Shown here piece by piece: positions 17,743 to 25,742 of a stretch of DNA of 47,229 nt. Where the stretch lies: positions 1 to 47,229 of the forward strand of contig VBCY01000101.1 in NCBI GenBank assembly GCA_005882995.1, read 5' to 3'. The position numbers were made by a program, and so were the translations under genes. Each line of letters opens with the position of its first letter. The stretch's first letter is position 1. A model generated the notes under the pieces. That model saw only the letters and a program-made list of their open reading frames with translations, made no database searches and was not told the origin of the DNA. This DNA is from Betaproteobacteria bacterium (GTDB lineage: Bacteria; Pseudomonadota; Gammaproteobacteria; Burkholderiales; Casimicrobiaceae).

Positions 17743-19338
17743 CTAATCCGGCGGCAGAATATAGCTCCACGTCTCCGACAGAGCGGACGTTCGACTTCCC
17801 AGATAAGCACGCAGTTCCGCGGGCTTGGTCGCATCGCCTCGAAAGATGCGCAGCGCGACGCGCCACCCGCCCGTGACGTCATTCCGATGGGCAATTGCTT
17901 CGCGCACTTCACAGTTGGCATCCCCTGTCGCGACCACTTCGACATTGGCATCAGGGGGCAATTTTTTCAAGGCGGGCCCCTCGAAGTCGATGGTGAAGCC
18001 GATGGTACCGTCGTCGTTGCGCACGTAGCCGCGGCCGCGACGCGTCTGCGAGACCCACGAGAGCGGCGGTCGCGTCCCAGGATCCTTTTGCCATAGCAAC
18101 CGATACTCGTAATCGAAAGGCTGGCGCAGCGGCAGAGCGGAGTCCGGCGCCCAGTAGGCGACGACGTTGTCGTTGGTCTCGTCGGGGCTGGGGATCTGCA
18201 CCAGTTCGACTTTTCCCGCACCCCATTTGCCCCTCGGCTCGTTCCACGCACTAGGACGCAGGTCGTAACGTGCTTCGAGGTCCTGGTAGTCGTTGAAATC
18301 GCGGTCACGTTGCATAAGGCCGAAGCCCAGGACATTGGTGATCGCAAAGGACGTGACGAGCAGCCGCTTCGGGTTTACCAGCGGCCGCCAGATCCACTCG
18401 CCGGTTCCCGATTGCATCGACAGACCGTCGGAATCGTGTACCTCTGGCCGATAGTCGTCACGCCGGGACCGCTGATTTTCGCCGAAGAAGTACATGGTGC
18501 TCATCGGTGCGAGGCCCAGCCGGGTCACGTTTTCGCGCAGGAACAGCCGGGCCCTGACCTCGAGCGCCGTTTCCACCCCGGGTCTGAGAACGAATCGATA
18601 GGCGCCCGCGACACGCCGGGAGTCGAGCAGCCCGTAGAGGGTGAGCTCCGTCGCCTGAGCCGAAGGCCTTTCGATCCAGAATTCCACAAAGCGAGGAAAT
18701 TCCTCACCGGATGCGAGCCCGGTGTCGATGGCTAACGCGCGTGCGGAAACTCCGTACACCTGGCCCTTGCCCAATGCACGGAAATAGCTAGCGCCCAGGA
18801 AAACGAGAACTTCGTCTTTGTACTTGGGCGTGTTGATGGAGTAATGCACGCGGAATCCGGCAAATCCAAGCCCGCGCATTTTGCGCGGCTCGATCTTGTT
18901 GGCACCGTAGTCGAACATCGCGGCGTCAAAGCGAATCTCCCGGACGCTCTCGCCGTTGACTTCGTTGATCCTCACCGGCTGAACAAAATGTTGTCCGAGA
19001 TGGAAAAACGCGAGCTCGAATGGAAGCTTCGCGTCGCGCCAGATGGCGCGCTCCGGCTTGAAACGAATATCCCGAAAGCCATCGTAGTCGAGGTCCTGGA
19101 GTTCCTTGGGCAGCGTGAAATCCAGTTCCCGGAATGATCCATTGGCGAGCTGGCGCGCGCGAGCAGCCACGTCCTCGAAGCCAAAACCCCAGGCGATTAC
19201 TGCCGTTGTCGCAAGCAGGAAGCCAAGGATGATAGATGCGATCCGCCGCTCGGTACCGAAGCGGCGAACGTAGAGACCCTCAGCGGCCGGTCGCACAGTC
19301 ACACGTTGCGTGCGAGACGGAATCCGCTGAACTGCCAT
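17743..19338 (-). CDS. opgG: Periplasmic glucans biosynthesis protein G/D
   Basis: Periplasmic partner of OpgH needed for osmoregulated glucan formation. E. coli OpgG and OpgD are now classed in GH186 with beta-1,2-glucanase activity. From the ATG at 19338 it is 531 residues (E. coli OpgG 511, OpgD 551). It has an N-terminal hydrophobic segment (IASIILGFLLATTAVIAWGFGF) and family stretches DYDGFRDIRFKPERAIWR, FRVHYSINTPKYKDEVLVFLGASYFRALGKGQVYGVSARALAIDT, APMSTMYFFGEN, GEWIWRPLVNPKRL and FGLMQRDRDFNDYQDLEARYDLRPSAWNEP. The ATG lies 40 bases inside the end of egtB. A GTG at 19302 would give an exact GTGA overlap with the egtB stop and 519 residues, and may be the real start. The longer open frame to 19839 is a shadow of egtB. 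Confidence 0.92.
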   Translation of the reverse strand: MAVQRIPSRTQRVTVRPAAEGLYVRRFGTERRIASIILGFLLATTAVIAWGFGFEDVAARARQLANGSFRELDFTLPKELQDLDYDGFRDIRFKPERAIWRDAKLPFELAFFHLGQHFVQPVRINEVNGESVREIRFDAAMFDYGANKIEPRKMRGLGFAGFRVHYSINTPKYKDEVLVFLGASYFRALGKGQVYGVSARALAIDTGLASGEEFPRFVEFWIERPSAQATELTLYGLLDSRRVAGAYRFVLRPGVETALEVRARLFLRENVTRLGLAPMSTMYFFGENQRSRRDDYRPEVHDSDGLSMQSGTGEWIWRPLVNPKRLLVTSFAITNVLGFGLMQRDRDFNDYQDLEARYDLRPSAWNEPRGKWGAGKVELVQIPSPDETNDNVVAYWAPDSALPLRQPFDYEYRLLWQKDPGTRPPLSWVSQTRRGRGYVRNDDGTIGFTIDFEGPALKKLPPDANVEVVATGDANCEVREAIAHRNDVTGGWRVALRIFRGDATKPAELRAYLGSRTSALSETWSYILPPD

Positions 19339-20597
19339 CGTGCAGGGGCGGGAAAGAAATTGCGGTACGTCGCTCGAATATGGGCTCTTGGCGTGCCGAA
19401 GGATCCGCCCCGCAATACATACTGGTTGGACATGAACTTGCCGTTGTATTCGCCTACCGCCCCCGCTGAGGGACGAAACCCGGGGTAGGGCGCGTAAGCG
19501 CTTTGCGTCCACTCCCAAACGTCGCCGAACAGTTGTGCGAGGGCCGTCCCATGATCGACGGCCGGCATCGGGCGCAGCAAACCGTCCTCGACGAAATGTC
19601 CTTGCGCCGGGAGGTTCGTTGCCGCGACCTCCCATTCCGCTTCGGTGGGTAGTCTGGCAGCGGCCCATCGGGCGTAGGCGTCGGCTTCGAAAAGACTCGC
19701 GTGGCATACCGGTGTGGCGGGGTCGAGGGGACGTTGTCCTGCGAGGGTGAACTGCTGCCAGTCGCCGCCGGTGCGCCGCCAGTGGAGCGGCGCCTCGACG
19801 TGGTTCGCATTCACCCAATCCCATCCTTCCGACAACCATAACTCCGGGCGCCTGTAGCCTCCGTCGGCGATGAATCCAAGATATTCGCCGTTGGTGACCG
19901 GGCGGCTGGCAAGCGCGAAGCGTTCAAGGTACTGGCGATGCCGCGGTGTTTCGTTGTCGAACGCAAATCCTTTACCGTCGTGGCCGACTTCCACGAGCCC
20001 AGCCTCGAATTCCACCCACTTGAGAGGCAGAACGGTCCCAGGTCGAAAGTCGGTTGCGTCGGATACATACGCGGGCGCCAGTGGATTGCATGAAAGCATG
20101 TGCAACAGATCGGTCAGAATGAGCTCCTGGTGCTGCTCCTCGTGGTTGAGTCCCAGCTCGACAAGCGCCACAGCGTCGCCGCCTTCGGCTCGATCGCTCT
20201 CCAGAAATCCAGCCATTTCCGCATCGACATGTGTCCTGTAGGCCAGCACCTCGTCGCGCGAGGGCCGTGAGAGCAGGCCACGCTGTGCGCGCGGGTGCTT
20301 CTCACCCACTGCGTTGTAATAGGAATTGAAAAGCACTCGGAACGCCGGTCGAAACGAGCGATAGCCGGCAACATGGGCTTCGAGGATGAATGTCTCGAAA
20401 AACCAGCTGGTATGCGCGAGATGCCATTTGATCGGGCTCGCGTCGGGCATTGACTGAATGGCGCAATCCTCTGCCGACAGCGGGGCGGCAAGCGCTTCGG
20501 TCGCCGCGCGCACTGTTGCATAACGCTGTGACATCAACGTGGGATTGTCCGTGGCGCGCCGATTGATGACCGTGCGCAGACGACGGGAGTCCTTCAT
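19299..20597 (-). CDS. egtB: Ergothioneine sulfoxide synthase EgtB (SenA-like role not excluded)
   Basis: Non-heme iron enzyme joining hercynine to a thiol (cysteine or gamma-glutamylcysteine) with O2. About 432 residues: an N-terminal DinB-type helical domain and a C-terminal formylglycine-generating-enzyme/C-type-lectin domain. The three-histidine iron site is visible: the His of SPIKWHLAHTSWFFETF and both His of NHEEQHQELILTD (HxxxH). Other family stretches are FNSYYNAVGEKHPRAQRGLLSRPS, GDVWEWTQSAY and FMSNQYVLRGGSFGTP. The ATG at 20597 (GTG at 20600 also possible) is 38 bases after the selD stop; an ATG at 20534 would trim 21 poorly conserved-looking residues. The selD neighbour recalls the selenoneine cluster senA-senB-senC, but no senB is present and the sequence looks like ordinary proteobacterial EgtB. 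Confidence 0.9.
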   Translation of the reverse strand: MKDSRRLRTVINRRATDNPTLMSQRYATVRAATEALAAPLSAEDCAIQSMPDASPIKWHLAHTSWFFETFILEAHVAGYRSFRPAFRVLFNSYYNAVGEKHPRAQRGLLSRPSRDEVLAYRTHVDAEMAGFLESDRAEGGDAVALVELGLNHEEQHQELILTDLLHMLSCNPLAPAYVSDATDFRPGTVLPLKWVEFEAGLVEVGHDGKGFAFDNETPRHRQYLERFALASRPVTNGEYLGFIADGGYRRPELWLSEGWDWVNANHVEAPLHWRRTGGDWQQFTLAGQRPLDPATPVCHASLFEADAYARWAAARLPTEAEWEVAATNLPAQGHFVEDGLLRPMPAVDHGTALAQLFGDVWEWTQSAYAPYPGFRPSAGAVGEYNGKFMSNQYVLRGGSFGTPRAHIRATYRNFFPAPARWQFSGFRLARNV

Positions 20598-20635
20598 CAC
20601 TTCAATGCCGGGGGTAAACGAATTGCCAGGAACCG

Positions 20636-21691
20636 TCAGTTTACCGTGACCTGCAGCGGTCCTGCTACGATTTCTCCAATCGCAGCGGCCTGCACGAATC
20701 CTTCTTCGTAAAAAACGCCAAGCACCTGCTCCACGGCATTCGCTTCACACGCCGCGAGGAGGCCGCCGGAGGTTTGAGGGTCGGTTAAAAGAGCACGCCG
20801 TATTGGGTCGATGCCGTCCCCGAGCTTCACGTCCACGCGGCAGCTCGACCAATTGCGATTCGAAGCGCCCGTGATCATACCGGCGCCGATCAGTTCGATG
20901 ACATCGGGCAGCAGCGGCAAGACGTCAAATGTAAGCCTGGCTCCTACAGCCGATGCTCGGCACATCGAAAGTAGATGGCCGAGCAGGCCAAAGCCGGTGA
21001 CGTCGGTCAGTGCGTGCACGGCATCCATCCGCCCGAGCGCCGCACCCGGCGTGTTGAGCTGAGTCGCGACCGCCACCATGGCCCGATAATGGCTTGCGTC
21101 AAGACGTTGTCTTTTGAGCGCGGCGCCGTAAACGCCGACGCCAAGAGGCTTGCCCAAAACGAGGACGTCGCCCGGGCGAGCGCCGGCATTGCGCTTTATA
21201 TGGCGCGGATCAACCTGCCCGACCGCGACCAAGCCGTAGATCGGCTCGACTGCATCGATGGTGTGCCCGCCCGCGATCGGAATGCCAATGCTGGCGCAGA
21301 TCGCTTCGCCGCCTTCCAGAATCCGCCGTATCGTCGCCATGGGTAGCGTGTCGACAGGAATGCCAACGACCGCCAGCGCGAAAAGCGGTATGCCGCCCAT
21401 GGCGTACACGTCAGAGAGCGCATTGGTGGCAGCGATCGCGCCGAAGTCGTGAGGATCATCGACGATGGGTGTGAAAAAGTCGGTTGTGGCGACGATCGCC
21501 TGCCCGTCATTGATCTGGTAGACCGCCGCATCGTCGCCGGTCTCGATACCGACCAGGAGCTTGTCCGGAATAATGCCGGGGTGCGAGCGGCGAATGATTT
21601 CGCGCAGCGCCGCGGGCGCGACCTTGCATCCGCAGCCGCCGCCGTGGGTCATCTGAGTCAGACGTGGAGTGGAGGGCGTTGCGCTATCCAC
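20636..21691 (-). CDS. selD: Selenophosphate synthetase (selenide, water dikinase)
   Basis: Makes monoselenophosphate from selenide and ATP, the selenium donor for selenocysteine, 2-selenouridine in tRNA, or selenoneine. It is 351 residues. The N-terminal motif THGGGCGCKVAP carries Cys20 and Cys22. Both are read directly as TGC, so the catalytic residue is Cys, not selenocysteine. Further family stretches: GDDAAVYQINDGQAIVATTDFFTPIVDDP, AATNALSDVYAMGG, GGHTIDAVEPIYGLVAVG and DVTGFGLLGHL. The start is a GTG at 21691. It heads the minus-strand run selD-egtB-opgG-opgH and is divergent from the aldolase gene. No selA, selB or mnmH is in the window. Confidence 0.95.
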   Translation of the reverse strand: MDSATPSTPRLTQMTHGGGCGCKVAPAALREIIRRSHPGIIPDKLLVGIETGDDAAVYQINDGQAIVATTDFFTPIVDDPHDFGAIAATNALSDVYAMGGIPLFALAVVGIPVDTLPMATIRRILEGGEAICASIGIPIAGGHTIDAVEPIYGLVAVGQVDPRHIKRNAGARPGDVLVLGKPLGVGVYGAALKRQRLDASHYRAMVAVATQLNTPGAALGRMDAVHALTDVTGFGLLGHLLSMCRASAVGARLTFDVLPLLPDVIELIGAGMITGASNRNWSSCRVDVKLGDGIDPIRRALLTDPQTSGGLLAACEANAVEQVLGVFYEEGFVQAAAIGEIVAGPLQVTVN

Positions 21692-21772
21692 GTGATTTTG
21701 ATCCCCTTATCCTGCGAAGACCCGCATTTTACTCCGGCGCTCGCTGTCTCCACGGCGAGGACGCTCGCACGG

Positions 21773-21778
21773 TATGAT
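21773..21778 (+). promoter_or_regulatory. Possible -10 box for the rraA-like gene
   Basis: TATGAT, five of six bases of the -10 consensus, in the 100-bp divergent gap between selD and the aldolase gene. No good -35 box is seen 16-19 bases upstream. If used, transcription would start near 21785, which favours the ATG at 21829 over the one at 21793 as translation start. Confidence 0.3.
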
Positions 21779-21828
21779 GGCAGACGCCGGAAATGCAAGC
21801 CTCGATCCCGAACGCGTCAATTCATCCG

Positions 21829-22551
21829 ATGCCCATCTCTGCTGAAACGTTGCGTCTACTCGGACATGCCAGCACCGCGACACTGACGACGCAGTTGTTC
21901 AAGCGCGGTCTTCGCAATGTCTTCATACAGGGCGTGCGGCGCATGAGTCGGGCCGGTTCGGCGATGGTCGGCGAGGCCTTCACGCTGCGTTACATTCCGG
22001 CGCGAGAAGATCTGGATGTCGTGAGCGTGTTCGAGAATCCGGAGCATCCCCAACGCAAGGCGATCGAGACCGTACCTGCCGGCCAGGTGCTGATCATGGA
22101 CTGCCGTCGCGATGAGCGCGCTGCTTCCGGAGGAAGCATCCTGATCAGCCGCCTCAAGGTGCGCGGCGCGGCCGGAATCGTGACCGATGGAGGACTGCGC
22201 GACAGCGTCGCAATTTCGGCGATGGATTTTCCGGTGTTCGGCGCGGGCGGCAGCGCGCCGCTCAATCTCGCCATCCATCATGCCGTCGATATCAACGTAC
22301 CCATCGGTTGCGGCGGCGTGGCCGTGTTTCCAGGCGACGTGATCGTCGGCGACGGCGAAGGGGTTGTCGTCATTCCAGCGCATCTCGCCGAAGAGCTCGC
22401 CCGCGACGCAGCCGAACAGGAGGTGATGGAGGAGTTCGTGACTCAGGAGATTGCCGGTGGTCGGCCACTGCCCGGCACGTACCCGCCCAATGCCGAAACG
22501 ATGGCGCGCTATCGTCGGTGGCGCGAAGAGCGCGACAAGAAACCGACATGA
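21829..22551 (+). CDS. RraA/HMG-aldolase family protein
   Basis: About 240 residues of the RraA-like fold shared by regulators of RNase E and class II 4-hydroxy-4-methyl-2-oxoglutarate/oxaloacetate-type aldolases. Motifs: STATLTTQLFKRGLRNVFIQGVR at the N-terminus, then GAAGIVTDGGLRDS, which contains the G-x-x-x-D-G-x-x-R-D signature for the metal and substrate site, and GDVIVGDGEGVVVIP. The ATG at 21829 gives the usual family N-terminus; an ATG at 21793 adds 12 residues. True E. coli-type RraA is ~160 residues, so this longer form is more likely an enzyme than an RNase inhibitor (inference). It is followed directly by an ABC binding-protein gene. Confidence 0.85.
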   Translation: MPISAETLRLLGHASTATLTTQLFKRGLRNVFIQGVRRMSRAGSAMVGEAFTLRYIPAREDLDVVSVFENPEHPQRKAIETVPAGQVLIMDCRRDERAASGGSILISRLKVRGAAGIVTDGGLRDSVAISAMDFPVFGAGGSAPLNLAIHHAVDINVPIGCGGVAVFPGDVIVGDGEGVVVIPAHLAEELARDAAEQEVMEEFVTQEIAGGRPLPGTYPPNAETMARYRRWREERDKKPT

Positions 22552-22559
22552 GGAGAGTT

Positions 22560-23606
22560 ATGCGCGCCATTGAAGACGTTGATGCCCTTGCCAGCGCACG
22601 CCTTGCGCGCGGGTCCGCCGCGGCGATCTGCGCCGTGGCATTGGCTTCGGCCATGCTCGCGGCTCCGGCAACAGCCGAAGTCAGTGAACTCCGCATTAGC
22701 AAGCAACCATCGATCATCTATCTGCCGCTGGTAGTGATGGAGCAGAACAAGCTCCTGGAGAAGCGAGCGAAAGCCGCGGGATTGGGTGAGCTCAAGGTTG
22801 CGTGGATCACTTTCAACAGCGGCGGAACGTCCACCGATGCGCTGCTGGCCGGGAACGTCGATCTGGTGACCAGCGGCGTTTCAAACCTGCTGCTTCTATG
22901 GAAGCGCACCAACGGAGAAGTGAACGGCGTGACCAGCGTCGGCGGACTGCCCATGTTGCTGGTGACCCGCGATCCCGAAGTTAAATCGCTCAGGGATTTT
23001 ACGGCCAAGGACAAGATTGCGGTGCCGACCATCAAGGTGTCGAGTCAGGCGATGGTGCTCAAGATGGCGATGGAAAAGATGTACGGCACGGCGGCGCGCG
23101 ACTCGCTCGATCCGATGACGGTCCAGCTCGGTCATCCCGACGCCATGATCGCGGTCGTGGGCGGCAGCAGCGAGATCAACAGCCACTTTTCAGCGCCGCC
23201 GTATCAATACACCGAATTGAAGACTCCCGGCGTGCATCTGGTGCTCGATTCGAGCGACGTCTTCGGTGGGCCGGCGAGCAACGCGGTCGTTTTTGGAACG
23301 CGCAAGTTCTATGACGCGAATCCGAAAACGGTCGCGGCGTTCATGGCGGCGTTGGAAGAGGCGAATCAGTTGATCGCCAGAGATCCGGCGACCGCGGCAA
23401 AGATCTATCTGGATACGACCAGAGAGAAATATTCGGTCGACGAAGTCGTTACCATGATCAAGGCCCCTAACGTCGTTTATTCGACGACGCCGAACGCAAC
23501 TATGGTGTTCGCTGACTTCATGTTCAAGACTGGACTCATCAAGTCGCGCCCATCGAGCTGGAAGGAATTCTTTTTCCCTGTTGTGCACAGTCTGCCCGGC
23601 ACATGA
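22560..23606 (+). CDS. Orphan ABC substrate-binding protein, SsuA/TauA/NMT1 type
   Basis: A 348-residue periplasmic binding protein. The signal peptide runs to ~residue 39 (...AMLAAPATA). The mature protein begins VSELRISKQPSIIYLPLVVMEQNKLLEKRA and continues with GGTSTDALLAGNVDLVTSGVSNLLLLWKRT and GVTSVGGLPMLLVTR, the pattern of nitrate/sulfonate/taurine-type binders. The ATG at 22560 is preferred over one at 22548 (ATGA overlap with the previous stop) because GAGGAG lies 4-9 bases upstream of 22560. No permease or ATPase follows, so it must use a membrane unit encoded elsewhere or act as a sensor. The ligand is unknown; the RraA-like neighbour hints at a hydroxy- or keto-acid (weak inference). 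Confidence 0.85.
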   Translation: MRAIEDVDALASARLARGSAAAICAVALASAMLAAPATAEVSELRISKQPSIIYLPLVVMEQNKLLEKRAKAAGLGELKVAWITFNSGGTSTDALLAGNVDLVTSGVSNLLLLWKRTNGEVNGVTSVGGLPMLLVTRDPEVKSLRDFTAKDKIAVPTIKVSSQAMVLKMAMEKMYGTAARDSLDPMTVQLGHPDAMIAVVGGSSEINSHFSAPPYQYTELKTPGVHLVLDSSDVFGGPASNAVVFGTRKFYDANPKTVAAFMAALEEANQLIARDPATAAKIYLDTTREKYSVDEVVTMIKAPNVVYSTTPNATMVFADFMFKTGLIKSRPSSWKEFFFPVVHSLPGT

Positions 23607-23827
23607 GCCTTCAAATTTTGCGATCAATCGTGGCTCAGACGCCACATCAAAAGCCACACTCCTTGTAGTTGAAAGCAAAAGGCTTTTCTCCGGCTGCTCG
23701 CTAGCGTAACATCGGCGGCACTTGCGGGCGCTCGACGACCGTGGCGCCAGGGTCCGTATTGAGGGAACTGGCGGCACGAAAACATCGACCAACGGACGTC
23801 GCGATGTGCCACGCGGAGGAACTGTAA

Positions 23828-25696
23828 TTGAAGCCGACCGATATCACAGCACCCGAATATTTTCACAAAGTCGTCGATTGCCAGTGGGCGTGCCCCGCGC
23901 ATACCCCCGTTCCTGAATACATCCGGTTGATCGCTGCGGGTCGTTACAGCGATGCCTACATGATCAACTGGCAATCGAACGTCTTTCCGGGAATTCTCGG
24001 GCGCACCTGCGACCGTCCGTGCGAACCTGCCTGCCGGCGCGGCCGCGTTGAGGATGGTGATAACCGGGGCACGGGCGCCAAGCCCGAACCGGTGGCGATC
24101 TGCCGGCTTAAACGTGTCGCCGCGGACCTCAAGGGCGACATCAGGGAACGGCTTCCCAAGCGCATTCCGCACAGTAACGGCAAGCGCATTGCTCTCGTGG
24201 GGGCGGGACCTGCCTCGCTCACCGTTGCACGCGATCTGGCGCCCCTCGGCTACGAGTGCATCGTCTACGACGCTGACAAGGAATCTGGAGGGATGATCCG
24301 CAGCCAGATTCCGAAGTTTCGCCTCCCGGAATCGATAATAGATGAGGAAGTCGGATACATCCTCGCTCTGGGTGTCGAGTTTCGCCCCGGCTCGAGAATC
24401 GACAGCCTCAAGGCGCTGCTCGGCGGCAACGGCAGCGGCACGTACGACGCCGTGTTCGTCGGCAGCGGCGCACCCCGTGGGCGCGATCTCGATATTCCCG
24501 GCCGTGAGGAGGCTGCGAAAAACATCCACATCGGCATCGATTGGCTTTCCAGCGTCTCCTTCGGTCACGTCAATCGCATCGGCAAGCGAGTAATCGTTCT
24601 CGGCGGCGGCAACACCGCGATGGATTGCTGCCGCAGTTCGCGTCGTTTGGGCGGTGAGGATGTCAAGGTGATCGTGCGCTCCGGCTTCGAGGAAATGAAG
24701 GCGTCTCCGTGGGAGAAAGAAGACGCCATGCATGAGGGCATTCCGATCATCAACTACCACGTGCCCAAGGCGTTCACGCACGACGACGGCAGGCTCACGG
24801 GAGTCACCTTCGAGAAGGTCGAGGCGCGCTACGATGAAAAGGGACGCCGGCAGCTGGTAGCGACCGGCGAACCCGACGTGCATTTCGAATGCGATGACGT
24901 GCTCATCGCCGTCGGGCAGGAGAATGCTTTTCCGTGGATCGAGCGCGATGCAGGCGTCGAATTTGACAAGCACGGGATGCCGGTGCTCGACAAGACGACT
25001 CTCCAGTCGACGCATCCGCGGGTGTTCTTCGGCGGCGATTCCGCCTTCGGACCCAAGAACATCATCTGGGCCGTTGCTCACGGGCACGAGGCAGCCATCT
25101 CGATCGATCGTCTGTGTCGTGGCGAGGATCTGCGCCGCCGCCCACCGCCCACCGTCAATCTGGTGTCGCAGAAGATGGGCATTCACGAATGGAGCTACGA
25201 CAACGACGTATCCAACGATCGCCGGTTCCGGGTGCCGCTCAAGGACGTGTCCATCGCGCTCAAGAACATCAAGGTCGAGGTCGAACTGGGCTTCGACGCC
25301 GCGGAAGCCTTCAAGGAGGCTCAGCGATGCCTCAACTGCGATGTGCAGACAGTCTTCAGTTCGAAGCTTTGCATCGAGTGCGATGCCTGCGTCGACATCT
25401 GCCCCATGGATTGCATCAGCTTCACCGCTGACGGCGACGAGACGGATTTGCGCGGTCGGCTGAGCGCGCCGGCCCGAAATCTCACGCAGGATCTGTACGT
25501 CGCGGGCGGATTGAAAACCGGACGCATCATGGCGAAGGATGAGGATGTGTGCCTGCACTGCGGTCTGTGCGCGGAGCGTTGTCCGACCGGCGCCTGGGAC
25601 ATGCAGAAGTTCTATCTCGAGCCAGCGCAGTCGCTGGACCGCTGCCGCCGCCGGCATGGCGCCGAACGCGGCACCTACGCGGAGGCAGCGGAATGA
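23828..25696 (+). CDS. korC: KorC: GltD-like FAD/NAD(P) subunit of 2-oxoacid oxidoreductase
   Basis: A 622-residue electron-transfer subunit. The N-terminal cysteine clusters (DCQWACPAHTPVPEY; GRTCDRPCEPACRRG) match the Fe-S region of GltD/DPD-like flavoproteins. Two nucleotide-binding folds follow: IALVGAGPASLTVARDLAPLGY for FAD and VIVLGGGNTAMDCCRSSRRLG for NAD(P)H. The C-terminus carries two ferredoxin motifs, CIECDACVDICPMDC and CLHCGLCAERCP. Known: in Azoarcus evansii a comparable third subunit lets the 2-oxoglutarate:ferredoxin enzyme exchange electrons with NADP. The start is a TTG at 23828 with GGAGGA about 8 bases upstream; no ATG exists nearby before the conserved N-terminus. Part of a korC-korA-korB operon. 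Confidence 0.88.
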   Translation: MKPTDITAPEYFHKVVDCQWACPAHTPVPEYIRLIAAGRYSDAYMINWQSNVFPGILGRTCDRPCEPACRRGRVEDGDNRGTGAKPEPVAICRLKRVAADLKGDIRERLPKRIPHSNGKRIALVGAGPASLTVARDLAPLGYECIVYDADKESGGMIRSQIPKFRLPESIIDEEVGYILALGVEFRPGSRIDSLKALLGGNGSGTYDAVFVGSGAPRGRDLDIPGREEAAKNIHIGIDWLSSVSFGHVNRIGKRVIVLGGGNTAMDCCRSSRRLGGEDVKVIVRSGFEEMKASPWEKEDAMHEGIPIINYHVPKAFTHDDGRLTGVTFEKVEARYDEKGRRQLVATGEPDVHFECDDVLIAVGQENAFPWIERDAGVEFDKHGMPVLDKTTLQSTHPRVFFGGDSAFGPKNIIWAVAHGHEAAISIDRLCRGEDLRRRPPPTVNLVSQKMGIHEWSYDNDVSNDRRFRVPLKDVSIALKNIKVEVELGFDAAEAFKEAQRCLNCDVQTVFSSKLCIECDACVDICPMDCISFTADGDETDLRGRLSAPARNLTQDLYVAGGLKTGRIMAKDEDVCLHCGLCAERCPTGAWDMQKFYLEPAQSLDRCRRRHGAERGTYAEAAE

Positions 25697-25742
25697 GCCC
25701 ACCGGCGAGGAGCCCCGCGTGCAAGGGGGCAGCGGAATGAGC
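25684..25742 (+). repeat. 15-bp direct repeat bracketing a 15-codon micro-ORF
   Basis: The sequence GGCAGCGGAATGAGC occurs at 25684-25698 and again at 25728-25742. In the first copy ATGA joins the korC stop to a new ATG at 25693. That frame runs MSPPARSPACKGAAE and stops at 25738-25740, where a second ATGA gives the korA start. The arrangement looks like a 44-bp duplication/insertion between two genes once joined by a single ATGA overlap. The micro-ORF may only carry ribosomes across; no product is claimed. Confidence 0.6.

Noticed and set aside
15194-20597. OpgH acting as the missing SenB glycosyltransferase of a selenoneine pathway
   Set aside because: OpgH is a multi-helix GT2 with all the features of a glucan polymerase; SenB is a soluble enzyme of another type, so operon position alone does not support it.
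21625-21640. Possible selenocysteine codon in selD
   Set aside because: The active-site codons read TGC GGA TGC on the coding strand, so both are cysteine.
23607-23827. Terminator behind the orphan binding-protein gene (GAAAGC...GCTTTTC near 23,670)
   Set aside because: Only a five-base stem with a short T run; too weak to call. No gene is seen in this 220-bp gap.
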